From contig NZ_CP017886.1 in assembly GCF_001874645.1 (NCBI RefSeq), positions 1,426,001-1,490,000 on the forward strand: DNA of 64,000 nt, written 5' to 3'. Under the pieces are notes generated by a model, which was not told where the DNA came from, searched no databases, and saw only the letters and a program-made list of their open reading frames with translations. Both the position numbers and the translations under genes were made by a program. Numbering within the stretch: the first letter of the stretch is position 1; each line of letters starts with the position of its first letter. Positions 9,780 to 18,204 of this stretch are shown here, in pieces. The stretch is from Pseudomonas frederiksbergensis. Its GTDB lineage: Bacteria; Pseudomonadota; Gammaproteobacteria; Pseudomonadales; Pseudomonadaceae.

Positions 9780-10979
9780 ATGGAATTGAACATGAAGATC
9801 GGCATCGATGACATTGGGTTGTATGTACCGGAGCACTTCTTCCCGCTTCACGAACTTGCTGTGCGGCATGACATTGATCCCAACAAATACCTGGTGGGTA
9901 TTGGTCAGGAATTCATGGCGGTTCCAGCGCCTGACGAAGACATCGTCAGCATGGCCGCAAACGCCACCCAACCGCTGTTGACCGACGAGCTGAGAGCGTC
10001 CATTTCGACCGTCATCCTGGCCACCGAGAGTGGTATCGACCAGTCCAAATCCGCCGGGCTTTTCGTGCACCGGATGCTGGGGCTCAAAGCCGATTGCCGA
10101 GTGATCGAATTCAAACAGGCGTGCTACGGCGCGACCGCCGGCCTGCAAATGGCCTGCGCACTGGTACGCCAGCGTCCAAACGAAAAAATCCTGCTGATTG
10201 CCTCGGATATCGCCCGCTACAAACAGGATTCGGAAGGCGAATGCACCCAAGGCGCGGGGGCCATCGCGATGATCATCGCCAAGGACCCGCGCATTCTGGA
10301 AATTCACCCGCATCAGGGTAAATACAGCCTGGACGTCATGGATTTCTGGCGACCGAACTTCGCCTCCACCGCGTTTGTCGACGGCAAGCTGTCGATCGAT
10401 ATTTACATGGAGTCGCTCAAGCATTCCTGGCAGAACTACCGCAATGACGGTGGCCTGGCGCTCACCGATTTGAGCTACTTGTGCTTCCATCAGCCGTTCA
10501 CCAAAATGGCCAAGAAAGCCTTTTCGGTGTTCGAAACCCTGGAGCCAGTCGCAGCCGCCGCGCTCGGCGAAAGCAGCTACGCCGACAGCCAGATCTACGG
10601 TAAAGCCATCGGCAACTGCTACACCGCCTCGCTTTACATCGCACTGCTGTCACTGCTGGAAAACAACGCGCAAGACCTCTCTGGCAAAAACATCGGCCTG
10701 TTCAGCTACGGCTCCGGCAGCGTTGGCGAGTTCTTCTCCGGCACGGTGGTCAAGGGCTACGCAAAGCATTCGCGCAAGCGCTTCCACGCCAACATGCTTG
10801 AGCGCCGCACACAGCTGGAACACGCGCAGTACGCCGACTGGTTCTATGGCGACAAACACAGCGATGCCGAAACCTATCAAACGCCACGTATCAGCAGCGC
10901 CAGCTATCGCTTCGCCGGCACCGAAGGCTATCGCCGGCTGTATGAAGAAAACACTCAGCAAGCCTTGAGAGTCGCGTAA
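9780..10979 (+). CDS. Hydroxymethylglutaryl-CoA synthase family enzyme
   Basis: This 399-residue thiolase-fold enzyme should condense acetyl-CoA with acetoacetyl-CoA to HMG-CoA. The catalytic triad is intact: Glu83 ('ILATES'), Cys115 ('FKQACYGATAG') and His237 ('LCFHQPFTKM'). Each lies exactly four residues beyond the S. aureus numbering as I recall it (79, 111, 233), so the true start may be the internal ATG at 9792 ('MKIGIDDIGLYVP'). It looks like a stand-alone, mevalonate-type synthase. No carrier protein or PKS accompanies it, unlike beta-branching cassettes. The stop overlaps the next start by one base (TAATG). Pseudomonads usually lack this enzyme, so it marks the operon as specialised metabolism. 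Confidence 0.92.
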   Translation: MELNMKIGIDDIGLYVPEHFFPLHELAVRHDIDPNKYLVGIGQEFMAVPAPDEDIVSMAANATQPLLTDELRASISTVILATESGIDQSKSAGLFVHRMLGLKADCRVIEFKQACYGATAGLQMACALVRQRPNEKILLIASDIARYKQDSEGECTQGAGAIAMIIAKDPRILEIHPHQGKYSLDVMDFWRPNFASTAFVDGKLSIDIYMESLKHSWQNYRNDGGLALTDLSYLCFHQPFTKMAKKAFSVFETLEPVAAAALGESSYADSQIYGKAIGNCYTASLYIALLSLLENNAQDLSGKNIGLFSYGSGSVGEFFSGTVVKGYAKHSRKRFHANMLERRTQLEHAQYADWFYGDKHSDAETYQTPRISSASYRFAGTEGYRRLYEENTQQALRVA

Positions 10980-11761
10980 TGAGTGAGGTTCTGCTGAGCT
11001 GGATCACTCCAGACGTGGCCTGCCTGACACTGAACAGGCCCCATGCAGGTAACGCACTGAACGAAGCATTGTTGCTGCAACTGGCCGAGCATCTTGAGCT
11101 GCTGGCCAGCCGGGATGACCTTCGGGCCCTGGTGCTCGATGGAGAGGGACCGCACTTGTGCACCGGCGCCGACCTGCACTGGATGCGCCGCAGCCTGGCG
11201 TTCAGTCACGCGCAGAACCTGGACGATGCCGAGCGCCTGGCCATCGTGCTGCAGCGGCTCGACGAGTTCCCGGTTCCCGTACTCGCCCTGGCCAAGGGCT
11301 CGGTGTTCGGCGGCGCCCTGGGTTTGATCAGCTGCGCCGACTATGTGCTCGCCAGCAACGATGCGCGGTTCTCGTTCAGCGAGGCCCGCCTGGGGTTGGT
11401 CCCCGCATTGATCAGTCCCTATGTGGTACGCGCCATCGGTATGCGCCAGGCACGGCACTACATGCTGTCGGCCGAGATTTTCGATACCGCCAGCGCCGTG
11501 CACCTCGGCCTGGTGCATCGACAGACCGCGACCTCGGCACTCCACAGCAGTCGCGATCAGTGGCTTGGGCATATCCACAAAGGCGGGCCGCAAGCCTGCC
11601 GTGAAATCAAAACCATGCTGCGCCGACTGGGCAAGCACGACGGTCTGCTGGAAGAGCAGCCCGACAATCTTCGCCTGATCGCCAAGGTCCGTACCTCCCC
11701 CGAGGGACAGGCCGGCCTGAACGCCTTCTTCAACAATCGCAAACCTGATTGGGCCCTCTGA
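10979..11761 (+). CDS. Enoyl-CoA hydratase, methylglutaconyl-CoA hydratase-like
   Basis: This 260-residue crotonase-fold protein resembles the 3-methylglutaconyl-CoA hydratase (LiuC) branch. It has 'PHAGNALNEALLLQLAEHLE' at the start, the CoA-loop 'LCTGADLHWM' (~60-70), an oxyanion-hole Gly motif 'SVFGGALGLISCADYV', and 'FSEARLGLVPALISPYVVRAIG', a LiuC-like stretch. Just after the HMG-CoA synthase it would dehydrate HMG-CoA to 3-methylglutaconyl-CoA, the reverse of the leucine-catabolic step. The first of the two classical crotonase Glu residues seems to be replaced in 'GGALGL'. It is coupled to the synthase by a TAATG overlap. Direction and exact substrate are inferred from context. Confidence 0.85.
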   Translation: MSEVLLSWITPDVACLTLNRPHAGNALNEALLLQLAEHLELLASRDDLRALVLDGEGPHLCTGADLHWMRRSLAFSHAQNLDDAERLAIVLQRLDEFPVPVLALAKGSVFGGALGLISCADYVLASNDARFSFSEARLGLVPALISPYVVRAIGMRQARHYMLSAEIFDTASAVHLGLVHRQTATSALHSSRDQWLGHIHKGGPQACREIKTMLRRLGKHDGLLEEQPDNLRLIAKVRTSPEGQAGLNAFFNNRKPDWAL

Positions 11762-11860
11762 AACATCGCCCGGACCGTGCGTGAACACTCGGTCCACGGG
11801 CTCGGAGCAGACGCAGTGAAGCGTCGCCAACATTATTGATTTTCTAAAGGAAAAATTTTT

Positions 11861-13807
11861 ATGTGTGGTTTTATCGGTATGTATCAAGCCGCTCCAGGAG
11901 CCATGTCCGAACAGGCCATCGCCGACGCCCTTCAGAGCATCAACCATCGCGGTCCGGACGAAAGCAGCGTCTGGCGCGATCCGGCGGGCCGTGCGGCCCT
12001 GGGCCATACGCGCTTGAGCATCATCGGTCTGGACAACGGCGCACAGCCTATCGTTGCCGACGAAGGCGACCTGGTGATCGTGGTCAACGGCGAACTCTAT
12101 GACCATGAGCGTATTCGCCTGGAACTGGAAGCCGAAGGCTGCGTATTCAAGACCGAATCCGACAGCGAAATCGCCTTGCACCTGTACCGTCGCTACGGCA
12201 TGGCCGGCTTGAAGCGCCTACGCGGCGAGTTCGCGTTCGTGCTGTTCGACCGCCAACGTCGCCTGATGCTGGCGGTGCGTGATCGTCTGGGCATCAAGCC
12301 GCTGTTCTACACCCAACACGAAGGCACCTGGTATTTCGCCTCGGAAGTCAAAGCCATCCTCGCGGCCGGCGTGCCGTGCGAGTGGGATGAAGACGCTTAC
12401 GCCAGCCGTGCGTTCTACCTGCGCGACCATACCCTGTTCAAGGGCGTGCGCAGCGTCAAACCCGGTTGCTGGGTGCTGGTGGATAACGGCGGCATGCAGG
12501 GTGGCCGTTACTGGGACATGGAGTTCGCCCGCAAGGATGCGCCGGACCCTACCGACGAACAGGGCATGATCGAAGCGATTCGCTCGGCCGTCGAGGAATC
12601 GGTGCGCCTGCGCCTGCGTGCCGACGTGCCAATCGGTGTCTACCTGAGCGGCGGCATCGATTCCTCGGCGATGCTCGGGCTCGCCACGCAGCTGACGGGC
12701 AAGCCCCTGGATGCGTTCAACCTGTCGTTCACCGACATGGAAGACTACGACGAAAACCGTTTCGCGCGCCTGGCCGCCGAGCACAATGGTGCACGCTTCC
12801 ACACCATCGAAATTACCCAGGATGACCTGGCGGACAATTTCGAACAGGCGCTGTGGCACAACGAAACACCCTTCTTCAATGCCCACGGCGTAGCCAAGTA
12901 CATCCTCAGCCAGGAAGTGCGCAAGGCCGGCATGAAGGTCGTACTCACCGGTGAGGGCGCGGATGAAGTGTTCGCCGGTTACCCGCACTTCCGTCGTGAC
13001 ATGCTGCTCTACAACGTCGAACGCCAAGACCCGCAGGTCATCAGCAAGTTGCGCCAGCGCATCGAGGAAAACGAACAGGGCTATACCCGTTCCGAAATGC
13101 CGGATGACATTCACTGGATGATCAATCAGCTCAACCACGGCGTGTCCTGGCTGGACAATCAGGCCGGCTGGTTCAAGGCGCTGGAAAGCCTGTACAGCAG
13201 CGACTTCCGTGATCACTTCAGCGGGATTGACCCGTATCGTCAGTTCTTCGACCGCCTCGATCACAACCAGCTCGAAGGTCGCGACCCGGTGCACAAGTCG
13301 ATGTACCTGTGGGCCAAGTCGTACTTGCCGAACTTCGTGCTGACCACCCTGGGCGATCGCATGGAAATGGCCAACAGCATCGAAGGTCGCGTACCGCTGC
13401 TCGATCACCACGTGGTCGAGTTGGCCTGCAAGATGCCGGTCTGGATGAAAGTCCGTGGTTCGACCGAGAAGTTCATCTTCCGCGAAGCCATGCGCCCTTA
13501 CCTGCCGCAAGCCTTGTATGAGCGCAAGAAGCATTACTTCCGGGCACCACCGGCCACGCTGCAGCAGCAAGGTCGTCTGTATCAACTGGTGCAGGACGTG
13601 CTGCATGGCAGCGAGCTGGACAACCTGCCGTTCTTCGATGCGGCAAAAGTCCGTCAGCTGCTCGATCGTCTGCCAGGCCTGACGCCACTGGAACAAGGCC
13701 TGCTCGATCCGATGCTGATGGAGCTGACCAGCCTCTGCCTGTTGCAGCGTCGCTACAAGATGCAAGCCACCGTCAACCCGCAGTGGGTACGAGGAGTTGC
13801 CGCATGA
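11861..13807 (+). CDS. AsnB-type glutamine-dependent amidotransferase
   Basis: This 648-residue two-domain enzyme starts with the class II glutaminase nucleophile Cys2 ('MCGFIGMY'), with 'NHRGPDESS' and 'VVNGELYDH' in the glutaminase domain (to ~residue 210). The synthetase domain has the ATP-pyrophosphatase loop 'LSGGIDSSAML' near residue 262 and 'LTGEGADEVFAGYPHFRRDM' near 365. It therefore adenylates a carboxylate and transfers ammonia to give an amide. Such AsnB paralogues in gene clusters amidate pathway intermediates, not aspartate; here a methylglutaconyl-type carboxylate is a candidate. A 99-bp gap with an A/T-rich leader and AAAGGA ribosome site precedes it, and the stop overlaps the next gene (ATGA). 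Confidence 0.9.
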   Translation: MCGFIGMYQAAPGAMSEQAIADALQSINHRGPDESSVWRDPAGRAALGHTRLSIIGLDNGAQPIVADEGDLVIVVNGELYDHERIRLELEAEGCVFKTESDSEIALHLYRRYGMAGLKRLRGEFAFVLFDRQRRLMLAVRDRLGIKPLFYTQHEGTWYFASEVKAILAAGVPCEWDEDAYASRAFYLRDHTLFKGVRSVKPGCWVLVDNGGMQGGRYWDMEFARKDAPDPTDEQGMIEAIRSAVEESVRLRLRADVPIGVYLSGGIDSSAMLGLATQLTGKPLDAFNLSFTDMEDYDENRFARLAAEHNGARFHTIEITQDDLADNFEQALWHNETPFFNAHGVAKYILSQEVRKAGMKVVLTGEGADEVFAGYPHFRRDMLLYNVERQDPQVISKLRQRIEENEQGYTRSEMPDDIHWMINQLNHGVSWLDNQAGWFKALESLYSSDFRDHFSGIDPYRQFFDRLDHNQLEGRDPVHKSMYLWAKSYLPNFVLTTLGDRMEMANSIEGRVPLLDHHVVELACKMPVWMKVRGSTEKFIFREAMRPYLPQALYERKKHYFRAPPATLQQQGRLYQLVQDVLHGSELDNLPFFDAAKVRQLLDRLPGLTPLEQGLLDPMLMELTSLCLLQRRYKMQATVNPQWVRGVAA

Positions 13808-14928
13808 AAATCGCGATCATTGGCGCCGGCCTCAATGGCCTCGCCTGTGCGCTGATGCTCAAACGCTTCGGGCTGTCCTGCACGGTGTATGAACGCAGCC
13901 TGGGTCCTCGCGACTCGGGCACCGGGATCTACGTCTGGCCCCAAGGCGTGCAAGTGCTGCGCTTTTTGTTCAATAACCGCGAGTTCCTGGAGCACGGCAA
14001 GGCGATCGAGTTCCTCGACACCTACTCACGCGAAGGCCAGTTGATCCACAGCCAGCCGGTGCGACCGAGCGGGCTGGGGATCCCCGCACCGGCCATGATG
14101 TTCCGGCGTACCGAGCTGTTCCGCCTGCTGTTGCAGGAACTGGGCGACGGCGCCGTGCGCTTTCAGATGGGCTGCAACCGCTTGCAGGATCTGGGACAAA
14201 AGACCCGGGTGAGCTTCAGCGACAACAGCGAGGAAGACTTCGACCTGGTGATCGGCGCCGACGGTGTCGGTTCCACCGTGCGCGAATTCATCAACCCGAA
14301 CCTTGCGCCTTACGACACCGGTCTGGTGGCCAGCCGCGGCATGGTGGATTTCGGTTCGGACCTGCTCAAGTCCGATCGCTGCCAGATCTTCACCTCGGCC
14401 TTCTCGCGGGTAGTGACGTACCCGCTGGATGCCCATAGCAACTATCGCTACTGGTTCGCCGCTTATCAGCATCATCACCAGCCCCTGCATGATCGGGCCG
14501 GCTTGCTGAAACTGTTCGCCGAGCTGCCGAGCGAGGTGGTGCGGATGATCGCCGCCACCGAGGAGTCGGACATTCTCACCCACAAGATGACCGCCCTGAC
14601 CGGCGACGGCGCTTGGCATCGCTCACGGGTGGTGATGCTCGGCGACAGTATCCACGCGATGCTGCCGACCCTCGGCTATGGCCTGACCCTGGGTCTTGAG
14701 AACGGCTTCATGCTGGCCCAGGCACTGATCGGCCATTGCGATGACAACCTCGACAGCGCACTGCAACGCTACGAGATTCGCGCCGCGCAACGCTCACGGT
14801 CGATGCTCAAGGTGATGAGCGACATGACGGATCTGTATTACTTCGAAGAAGACCGAGCCATGACACCGACGCGCATCTCCCCCATCGTCAACCGCTTCCA
14901 GGACCTGGCCCTGACCACGGTTTTTTGA
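13804..14928 (+). CDS. FAD-dependent aromatic-type monooxygenase
   Basis: This 374-residue group A flavoprotein hydroxylase has a Rossmann FAD motif 'IIGAGLNGLACALML' at residues 4-18, the DG motif 'VIGADGVGS' near 152, and the GD motif 'VMLGDSIHAMLPTLGYGLTLGLENG' near 280. Enzymes of this type use NAD(P)H and oxygen to hydroxylate electron-rich rings, including hydroxypyridines. Its start overlaps the amidotransferase stop by four bases (ATGA), and the acyl-CoA dehydrogenase follows 10 bp later, so the three are tightly co-expressed. An aromatic or heteroaromatic intermediate is implied but not shown. Confidence 0.9.
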   Translation: MKIAIIGAGLNGLACALMLKRFGLSCTVYERSLGPRDSGTGIYVWPQGVQVLRFLFNNREFLEHGKAIEFLDTYSREGQLIHSQPVRPSGLGIPAPAMMFRRTELFRLLLQELGDGAVRFQMGCNRLQDLGQKTRVSFSDNSEEDFDLVIGADGVGSTVREFINPNLAPYDTGLVASRGMVDFGSDLLKSDRCQIFTSAFSRVVTYPLDAHSNYRYWFAAYQHHHQPLHDRAGLLKLFAELPSEVVRMIAATEESDILTHKMTALTGDGAWHRSRVVMLGDSIHAMLPTLGYGLTLGLENGFMLAQALIGHCDDNLDSALQRYEIRAAQRSRSMLKVMSDMTDLYYFEEDRAMTPTRISPIVNRFQDLALTTVF

Positions 14929-14938
14929 GGGAACTGCC

Positions 14939-16015
14939 ATGAGCGAACTCTTTCGCAAGCGGGTCGCACAGTTTGTCGCGGAACACATCACGCCCCATGT
15001 CGCCGAGTGGGAAACCCTGGGCGCCTACCCGCCGGCACTGTACCAGCGCGCAGGCCTTGCCGGCCTGTTGGCACTGGGTCAGAACCAGACCCAACTGCCC
15101 GATGATCCGCGCGCCGTGGCCATCCTGGTGCAGGAACTGACCCGCAGTGGCGCGCAGGGCATCACCATGGGCCTGGCCTCACACTTTGTCAGCCTCAAGG
15201 CGCTGCAACTCTGTACCCCAGAGCTGGCAAGCAGTGTGGTGCCCGCAGTGTTGAGCGGTGAATGCAGTATTTCCCTGGCGTTGACCGAACCCCAGGCCGG
15301 TTCGGACCTGCGCGGCATGAGCTGTCGTGCCGTCCTCGAAAACGGGCAATACCGTCTGACCGGCACCAAGGCCTTTGTCTGCAACGGTGAACGGGCAGAC
15401 TGGCTGTTACTGATTGCGCATTCGCCGAACGGTCTGGCGCTGTTTCTCGCCGAAGGCCATGCCCCCGGCATCCGGCACGCCCCGCAGCGGTGCCTCGGCT
15501 GGCGGTGCCTGCCCTTGACCGACCTGCACTTTGAGAACACCCCGGTGATCCGTCTCACCCAAGGCTCCGGGGTCGGGCGGATCTTGCAAAACAGCCTGCT
15601 GCAGGAACGCCTGAATCTTGCGGTAATGGCCATCACCTCCGCCGACATGGCGCTGCAAGCCAGTATCGACTGGTGCAAGCAGCGTCAGGTGGGGGGCAAG
15701 CCGCTCTTCGACAAATCGGTGATCCGTCAACGACTGGCCGAATACCACGCGGAACTCGCGGTGGCGCAACACTATGTCGAGTCGGCCGTGAACTGGATGG
15801 CCGAGGGCATTCTCGATCCACGCCGGGTCGCCATCGCCAAGAACCAGGCGGTCGCCGTACTGGAGAAAATCGCTCGTGGCGCAGTGCAAGTGCACGGCGC
15901 CCACGGCTGCATCGAACCGGCCCTGGTGGAGCGGATCCATCGCGACGCGCGCCTGTTGGCCATCGGCGGCGGCACCCACGAAATCATGCTGGACATCATC
16001 GGACGATCTTTATAG
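14939..16015 (+). CDS. Acyl-CoA dehydrogenase with isovaleryl-type catalytic base
   Basis: This 358-residue flavoprotein (family usual length ~380) has 'LALTEPQAGSDLRGM' (~115-129), which contacts FAD and substrate, and the C-terminal 'QVHGAHGCIEPALVERIHRDARLLAIGGGTHEIM'. At the usual MCAD Glu position of the C-terminal motif (E-G-T) it has Gly. A Glu near residue 223 in 'LLQERLNLA' aligns by eye with the helix-G catalytic Glu of isovaleryl-CoA dehydrogenase. It would thus introduce a 2,3-double bond into a branched acyl-CoA, fitting a 3-methyl-branched intermediate. Its electron acceptor is presumably the housekeeping ETF. Confidence 0.87.
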   Translation: MSELFRKRVAQFVAEHITPHVAEWETLGAYPPALYQRAGLAGLLALGQNQTQLPDDPRAVAILVQELTRSGAQGITMGLASHFVSLKALQLCTPELASSVVPAVLSGECSISLALTEPQAGSDLRGMSCRAVLENGQYRLTGTKAFVCNGERADWLLLIAHSPNGLALFLAEGHAPGIRHAPQRCLGWRCLPLTDLHFENTPVIRLTQGSGVGRILQNSLLQERLNLAVMAITSADMALQASIDWCKQRQVGGKPLFDKSVIRQRLAEYHAELAVAQHYVESAVNWMAEGILDPRRVAIAKNQAVAVLEKIARGAVQVHGAHGCIEPALVERIHRDARLLAIGGGTHEIMLDIIGRSL

Positions 16016-16025
16016 GAGCAAGGAC

Positions 16026-16463
16026 ATGCGCCAAATCAGCGAACACGCCGCCGCCCATTCCAGTGCACTGCTGGAACACGCCTACCAGCGCTACTGCGGT
16101 TTGCGTCTGGTGGAGCAACGAGAAGGGTTCTGCCAATGTCGACTGGTGGTCAGCGAGGCCATCGACAACCTCAGTCACACGCTCCACGGTGGGGTCATTT
16201 ACTCGATGCTGGATGTCGTCAGCATGCTTGCCACACTGCCACTGCTAGGGCCCGATGAATATGCGCTGACCAACAGTTTCAATAGCATGTTGATGTCTGC
16301 CACGCCCCTGCACAGCGAAGTAATTATTGAGGCCGACGTTGTAAGGAACGGCCGAAACCTGATCTTTACTCAAGCGGCTGCTTGGAAAATAAACAGCGAT
16401 CAAACCCGAACTAAAATCGCCTCTGCGCAATTAAGCAAGTTCCGCCTGAAACATCAGTGGTAA
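16026..16463 (+). CDS. Hotdog-fold (PaaI-like) acyl-CoA thioesterase
   Basis: This 145-residue hotdog protein begins at ATG 16026, behind 'AGGAGCAAGGAC'. The 'SHTLHGGVIYSMLDVVSML' segment (~50-68) is the PaaI/4HBT-II signature, with Gly-Gly at the start of the central helix. It hydrolyses thioesters, so it may release the finished acid or clear stalled CoA esters. It is the last gene of the first operon, followed within 5 bp by a hairpin. The final third is more A+T-rich than the rest of the operon, which fits a horizontally acquired segment. Confidence 0.82.
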   Translation: MRQISEHAAAHSSALLEHAYQRYCGLRLVEQREGFCQCRLVVSEAIDNLSHTLHGGVIYSMLDVVSMLATLPLLGPDEYALTNSFNSMLMSATPLHSEVIIEADVVRNGRNLIFTQAAAWKINSDQTRTKIASAQLSKFRLKHQW

Positions 16464-16467
16464 CCTC

Positions 16468-16491
16468 GAAAGCCCCGTTCCTGGGGCTTTC
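16468..16491 (+). terminator. Hairpin ending the HMG-CoA synthase operon
   Basis: A perfect 9-bp stem (GAAAGCCCC/GGGGCTTTC) with a 6-nt loop follows the thioesterase stop. Only three T's lie within the right arm and no U-tract follows, so termination may be partial. It separates the six-gene operon from the quinone-reductase genes. Confidence 0.6.
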
Positions 16492-16685
16492 CAGCCCTCC
16501 TCCCGACCTTCAGTCGCATTAACTTTCACGCCTCAAAACGCCGACAAAGCCCCTGCAAGAAGGGCCTTGAGAAATACATGAATGGCATGGGTGGGTGAAC
16601 CTGAATTTATGCGCTATTCCTGCTTCTCCGATTGTTCAAAACTTCCTCTCAAACAGTCGCTGCATTACCTGAGAGAGAGAAAGCC

Positions 16686-17333
16686 ATGAGTCAAAAAATA
16701 CTGGTGATACGTTCGTCGATCAAAACCGATGGTGGTTTTTCCGGGCAACTGGTGGACTACTTCCTGGACCAGCTCAAAGAAGTCATTCCTGAATCCTCCA
16801 TCGTCGTTCGCGACATCGCCAAGACGCCGATTGCCCACCTCAATGCCAACACCATGGCCGCGCTGTATGGCCGCGAGCCGAGCGATGATGAAGGGCGCCA
16901 GGCCCTGAGCCTGTCGAACGAACTGATCGAAGAAATCAACGAAGCCGACCGCATCGTCATCGGCCTGCCGCGCTACAACTTCGGTGCGCCGTCGCTGATC
17001 CACGCCTACATCGATCAACTGGTCATCTCCGGCGTGACCTTCAAGTACAACGAAACCGGTCCTGTCGGCCTGATCGACAGCAAGCCGGTGTACGTCCTGA
17101 CCGCCAGCGGCGGCCTCTACAGCAATGGCCCGGACACCCTGGCCCTGTGGCTGTCGCAGATCCTCGGTTTCATCGGCCTGACCCAGATCAAATACGTCTA
17201 CGCCGAAGGCCTGGGCATGGGTGAAGAAAGCCTGGCCAAGGGTCTCAAGCAAGCGCGCCACGAGATCGATCAGGCGATCAACGAACTGGGCGAACGACCT
17301 CGCCTGAAAATGGTTGGTTCGCAAGGGAGGTAA
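16686..17333 (+). CDS. FMN-dependent NADH:quinone / azo reductase (AzoR-like)
   Basis: This 215-residue flavodoxin-fold enzyme starts with 'KILVIRSSIKTDGGFSGQLVDYFLDQLKE' and has the FMN-ring loops 'GLPRYNFGAPSLIHAYIDQL' (~95-115) and 'LTASGGLYSNGP' (~138-150), as in AzoR/acyl carrier phosphodiesterase-like quinone reductases. The ATG at 16686 is chosen because 'GAGAGAGAAAG' lies just upstream. AzoR-type enzymes reduce quinones by two electrons. With the neighbouring glutathionyl-hydroquinone reductase only 1 bp away, this suggests that a quinone arises in the pathway or must be detoxified. Confidence 0.87.
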   Translation: MSQKILVIRSSIKTDGGFSGQLVDYFLDQLKEVIPESSIVVRDIAKTPIAHLNANTMAALYGREPSDDEGRQALSLSNELIEEINEADRIVIGLPRYNFGAPSLIHAYIDQLVISGVTFKYNETGPVGLIDSKPVYVLTASGGLYSNGPDTLALWLSQILGFIGLTQIKYVYAEGLGMGEESLAKGLKQARHEIDQAINELGERPRLKMVGSQGR

Positions 17334-17334
17334 C

Positions 17335-18204
17335 ATGACCAAAGCGGTGAACAACACCCTCAACGATCAGCTGTTTCTCTCGGAGCTCGTGGCCGAAACC
17401 GACCGTTACCATTTGTACATCTCACAGGCTTGCCCCTTTTCGCACCGTGCCTATCTGGTCCTGAGCGTACTGGGGCTTGAGGGTGTACTGGACGTCTCGT
17501 CGGTTGCCGCACGCCGCCATGACCGGGGTTGGGAATTCGACAACGTGGACCAGGACCCTCTGCACGAAGAAGTGTCCTTGCTCTCCACGCTGTATGAACA
17601 TTCCCGCCCTGGGTTTACCGGCAATCAATCGGTGCCCGTGCTGTGGGACAAGCACCAGGAGCGGATCGTCCATAACGACTCCGCAGACCTCGCCTGGCAG
17701 ATGGCGACCCGGTTGCTGCTGCTGGCGAAGACGCCCATGGAACTTGTGCCCGACGACCTGAGCGACGAAATCGCGAGCCTCAACGACTGGTTGCACACGC
17801 ACGTCAATCGCATGGTTTACAACATGGGGTTTGCCAGCGACCAGCAGAGTTACAGCGAGGCGTTTACGGTGTTCTTCAACGCCATGGACGAACTGCAAGC
17901 GCGTCTCGCTGACCAACGCTACCTGTTCGGCGACCGACTGACGTTATCCGACCTGTTCCTGTTACCCACGCTGATTCGTTTCGAGGCCGTGTATTGCCTG
18001 CACTTCAAGGCCAATCTGCGCCCGTTGCAAGACTACCCGGCACTGTACGACTACCTGTGCCGGCTGACCCAGCGCGAAGACGTGCGGCGCACCATCGACA
18101 TGGAACACATCAAGCTGCATTACTACTACTCTCACAACCACATCAACCCGACACGAATCGTTCCCGACGGCCCGCAACTGGCCTGGCTGGCACAACCCGC
18201 CTGA
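17335..18204 (+). CDS. Glutathionyl-hydroquinone reductase (Xi-class GST)
   Basis: This 289-residue protein of the YqjG/ECM4 group reduces glutathionyl-hydroquinones to hydroquinones. The catalytic Cys33 lies in 'QACPFSHRAYLVLSVLGLEG', a variant of the usual CPWAHR. The glutaredoxin-like half has 'SVPVLWDKHQERIVHNDSADL'. The C-terminal helical domain has 'FLLPTLIRFEAVYCLHFKANLRPLQDYP', typical of the family, whose members have the Tyr-rich tail 'HYYYSHNHINPTRIVP'. GGGAGG sits 4 bases before the ATG, and the upstream gene stops 1 base earlier. House-keeping copies exist in many proteobacteria; this one is embedded in the cluster, so pathway-specific duty is likely. Confidence 0.9.
   Translation: MTKAVNNTLNDQLFLSELVAETDRYHLYISQACPFSHRAYLVLSVLGLEGVLDVSSVAARRHDRGWEFDNVDQDPLHEEVSLLSTLYEHSRPGFTGNQSVPVLWDKHQERIVHNDSADLAWQMATRLLLLAKTPMELVPDDLSDEIASLNDWLHTHVNRMVYNMGFASDQQSYSEAFTVFFNAMDELQARLADQRYLFGDRLTLSDLFLLPTLIRFEAVYCLHFKANLRPLQDYPALYDYLCRLTQREDVRRTIDMEHIKLHYYYSHNHINPTRIVPDGPQLAWLAQPA

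Noticed and set aside
9600..10490. 296-codon leftward frame near the HMG-CoA synthase start
   Set aside because: Antisense to the synthase with no features of its own.
12218..13765. 515-codon leftward open frame opposite the AsnB-type gene
   Set aside because: Same reason: full overlap with a gene having intact catalytic motifs, and no recognisable protein features.
9780..18204. Beta-branching cassette of a trans-AT polyketide synthase
   Set aside because: HMG-CoA synthase and crotonase fit, but there is no decarboxylating ketosynthase, acyl carrier protein or PKS module in the window.
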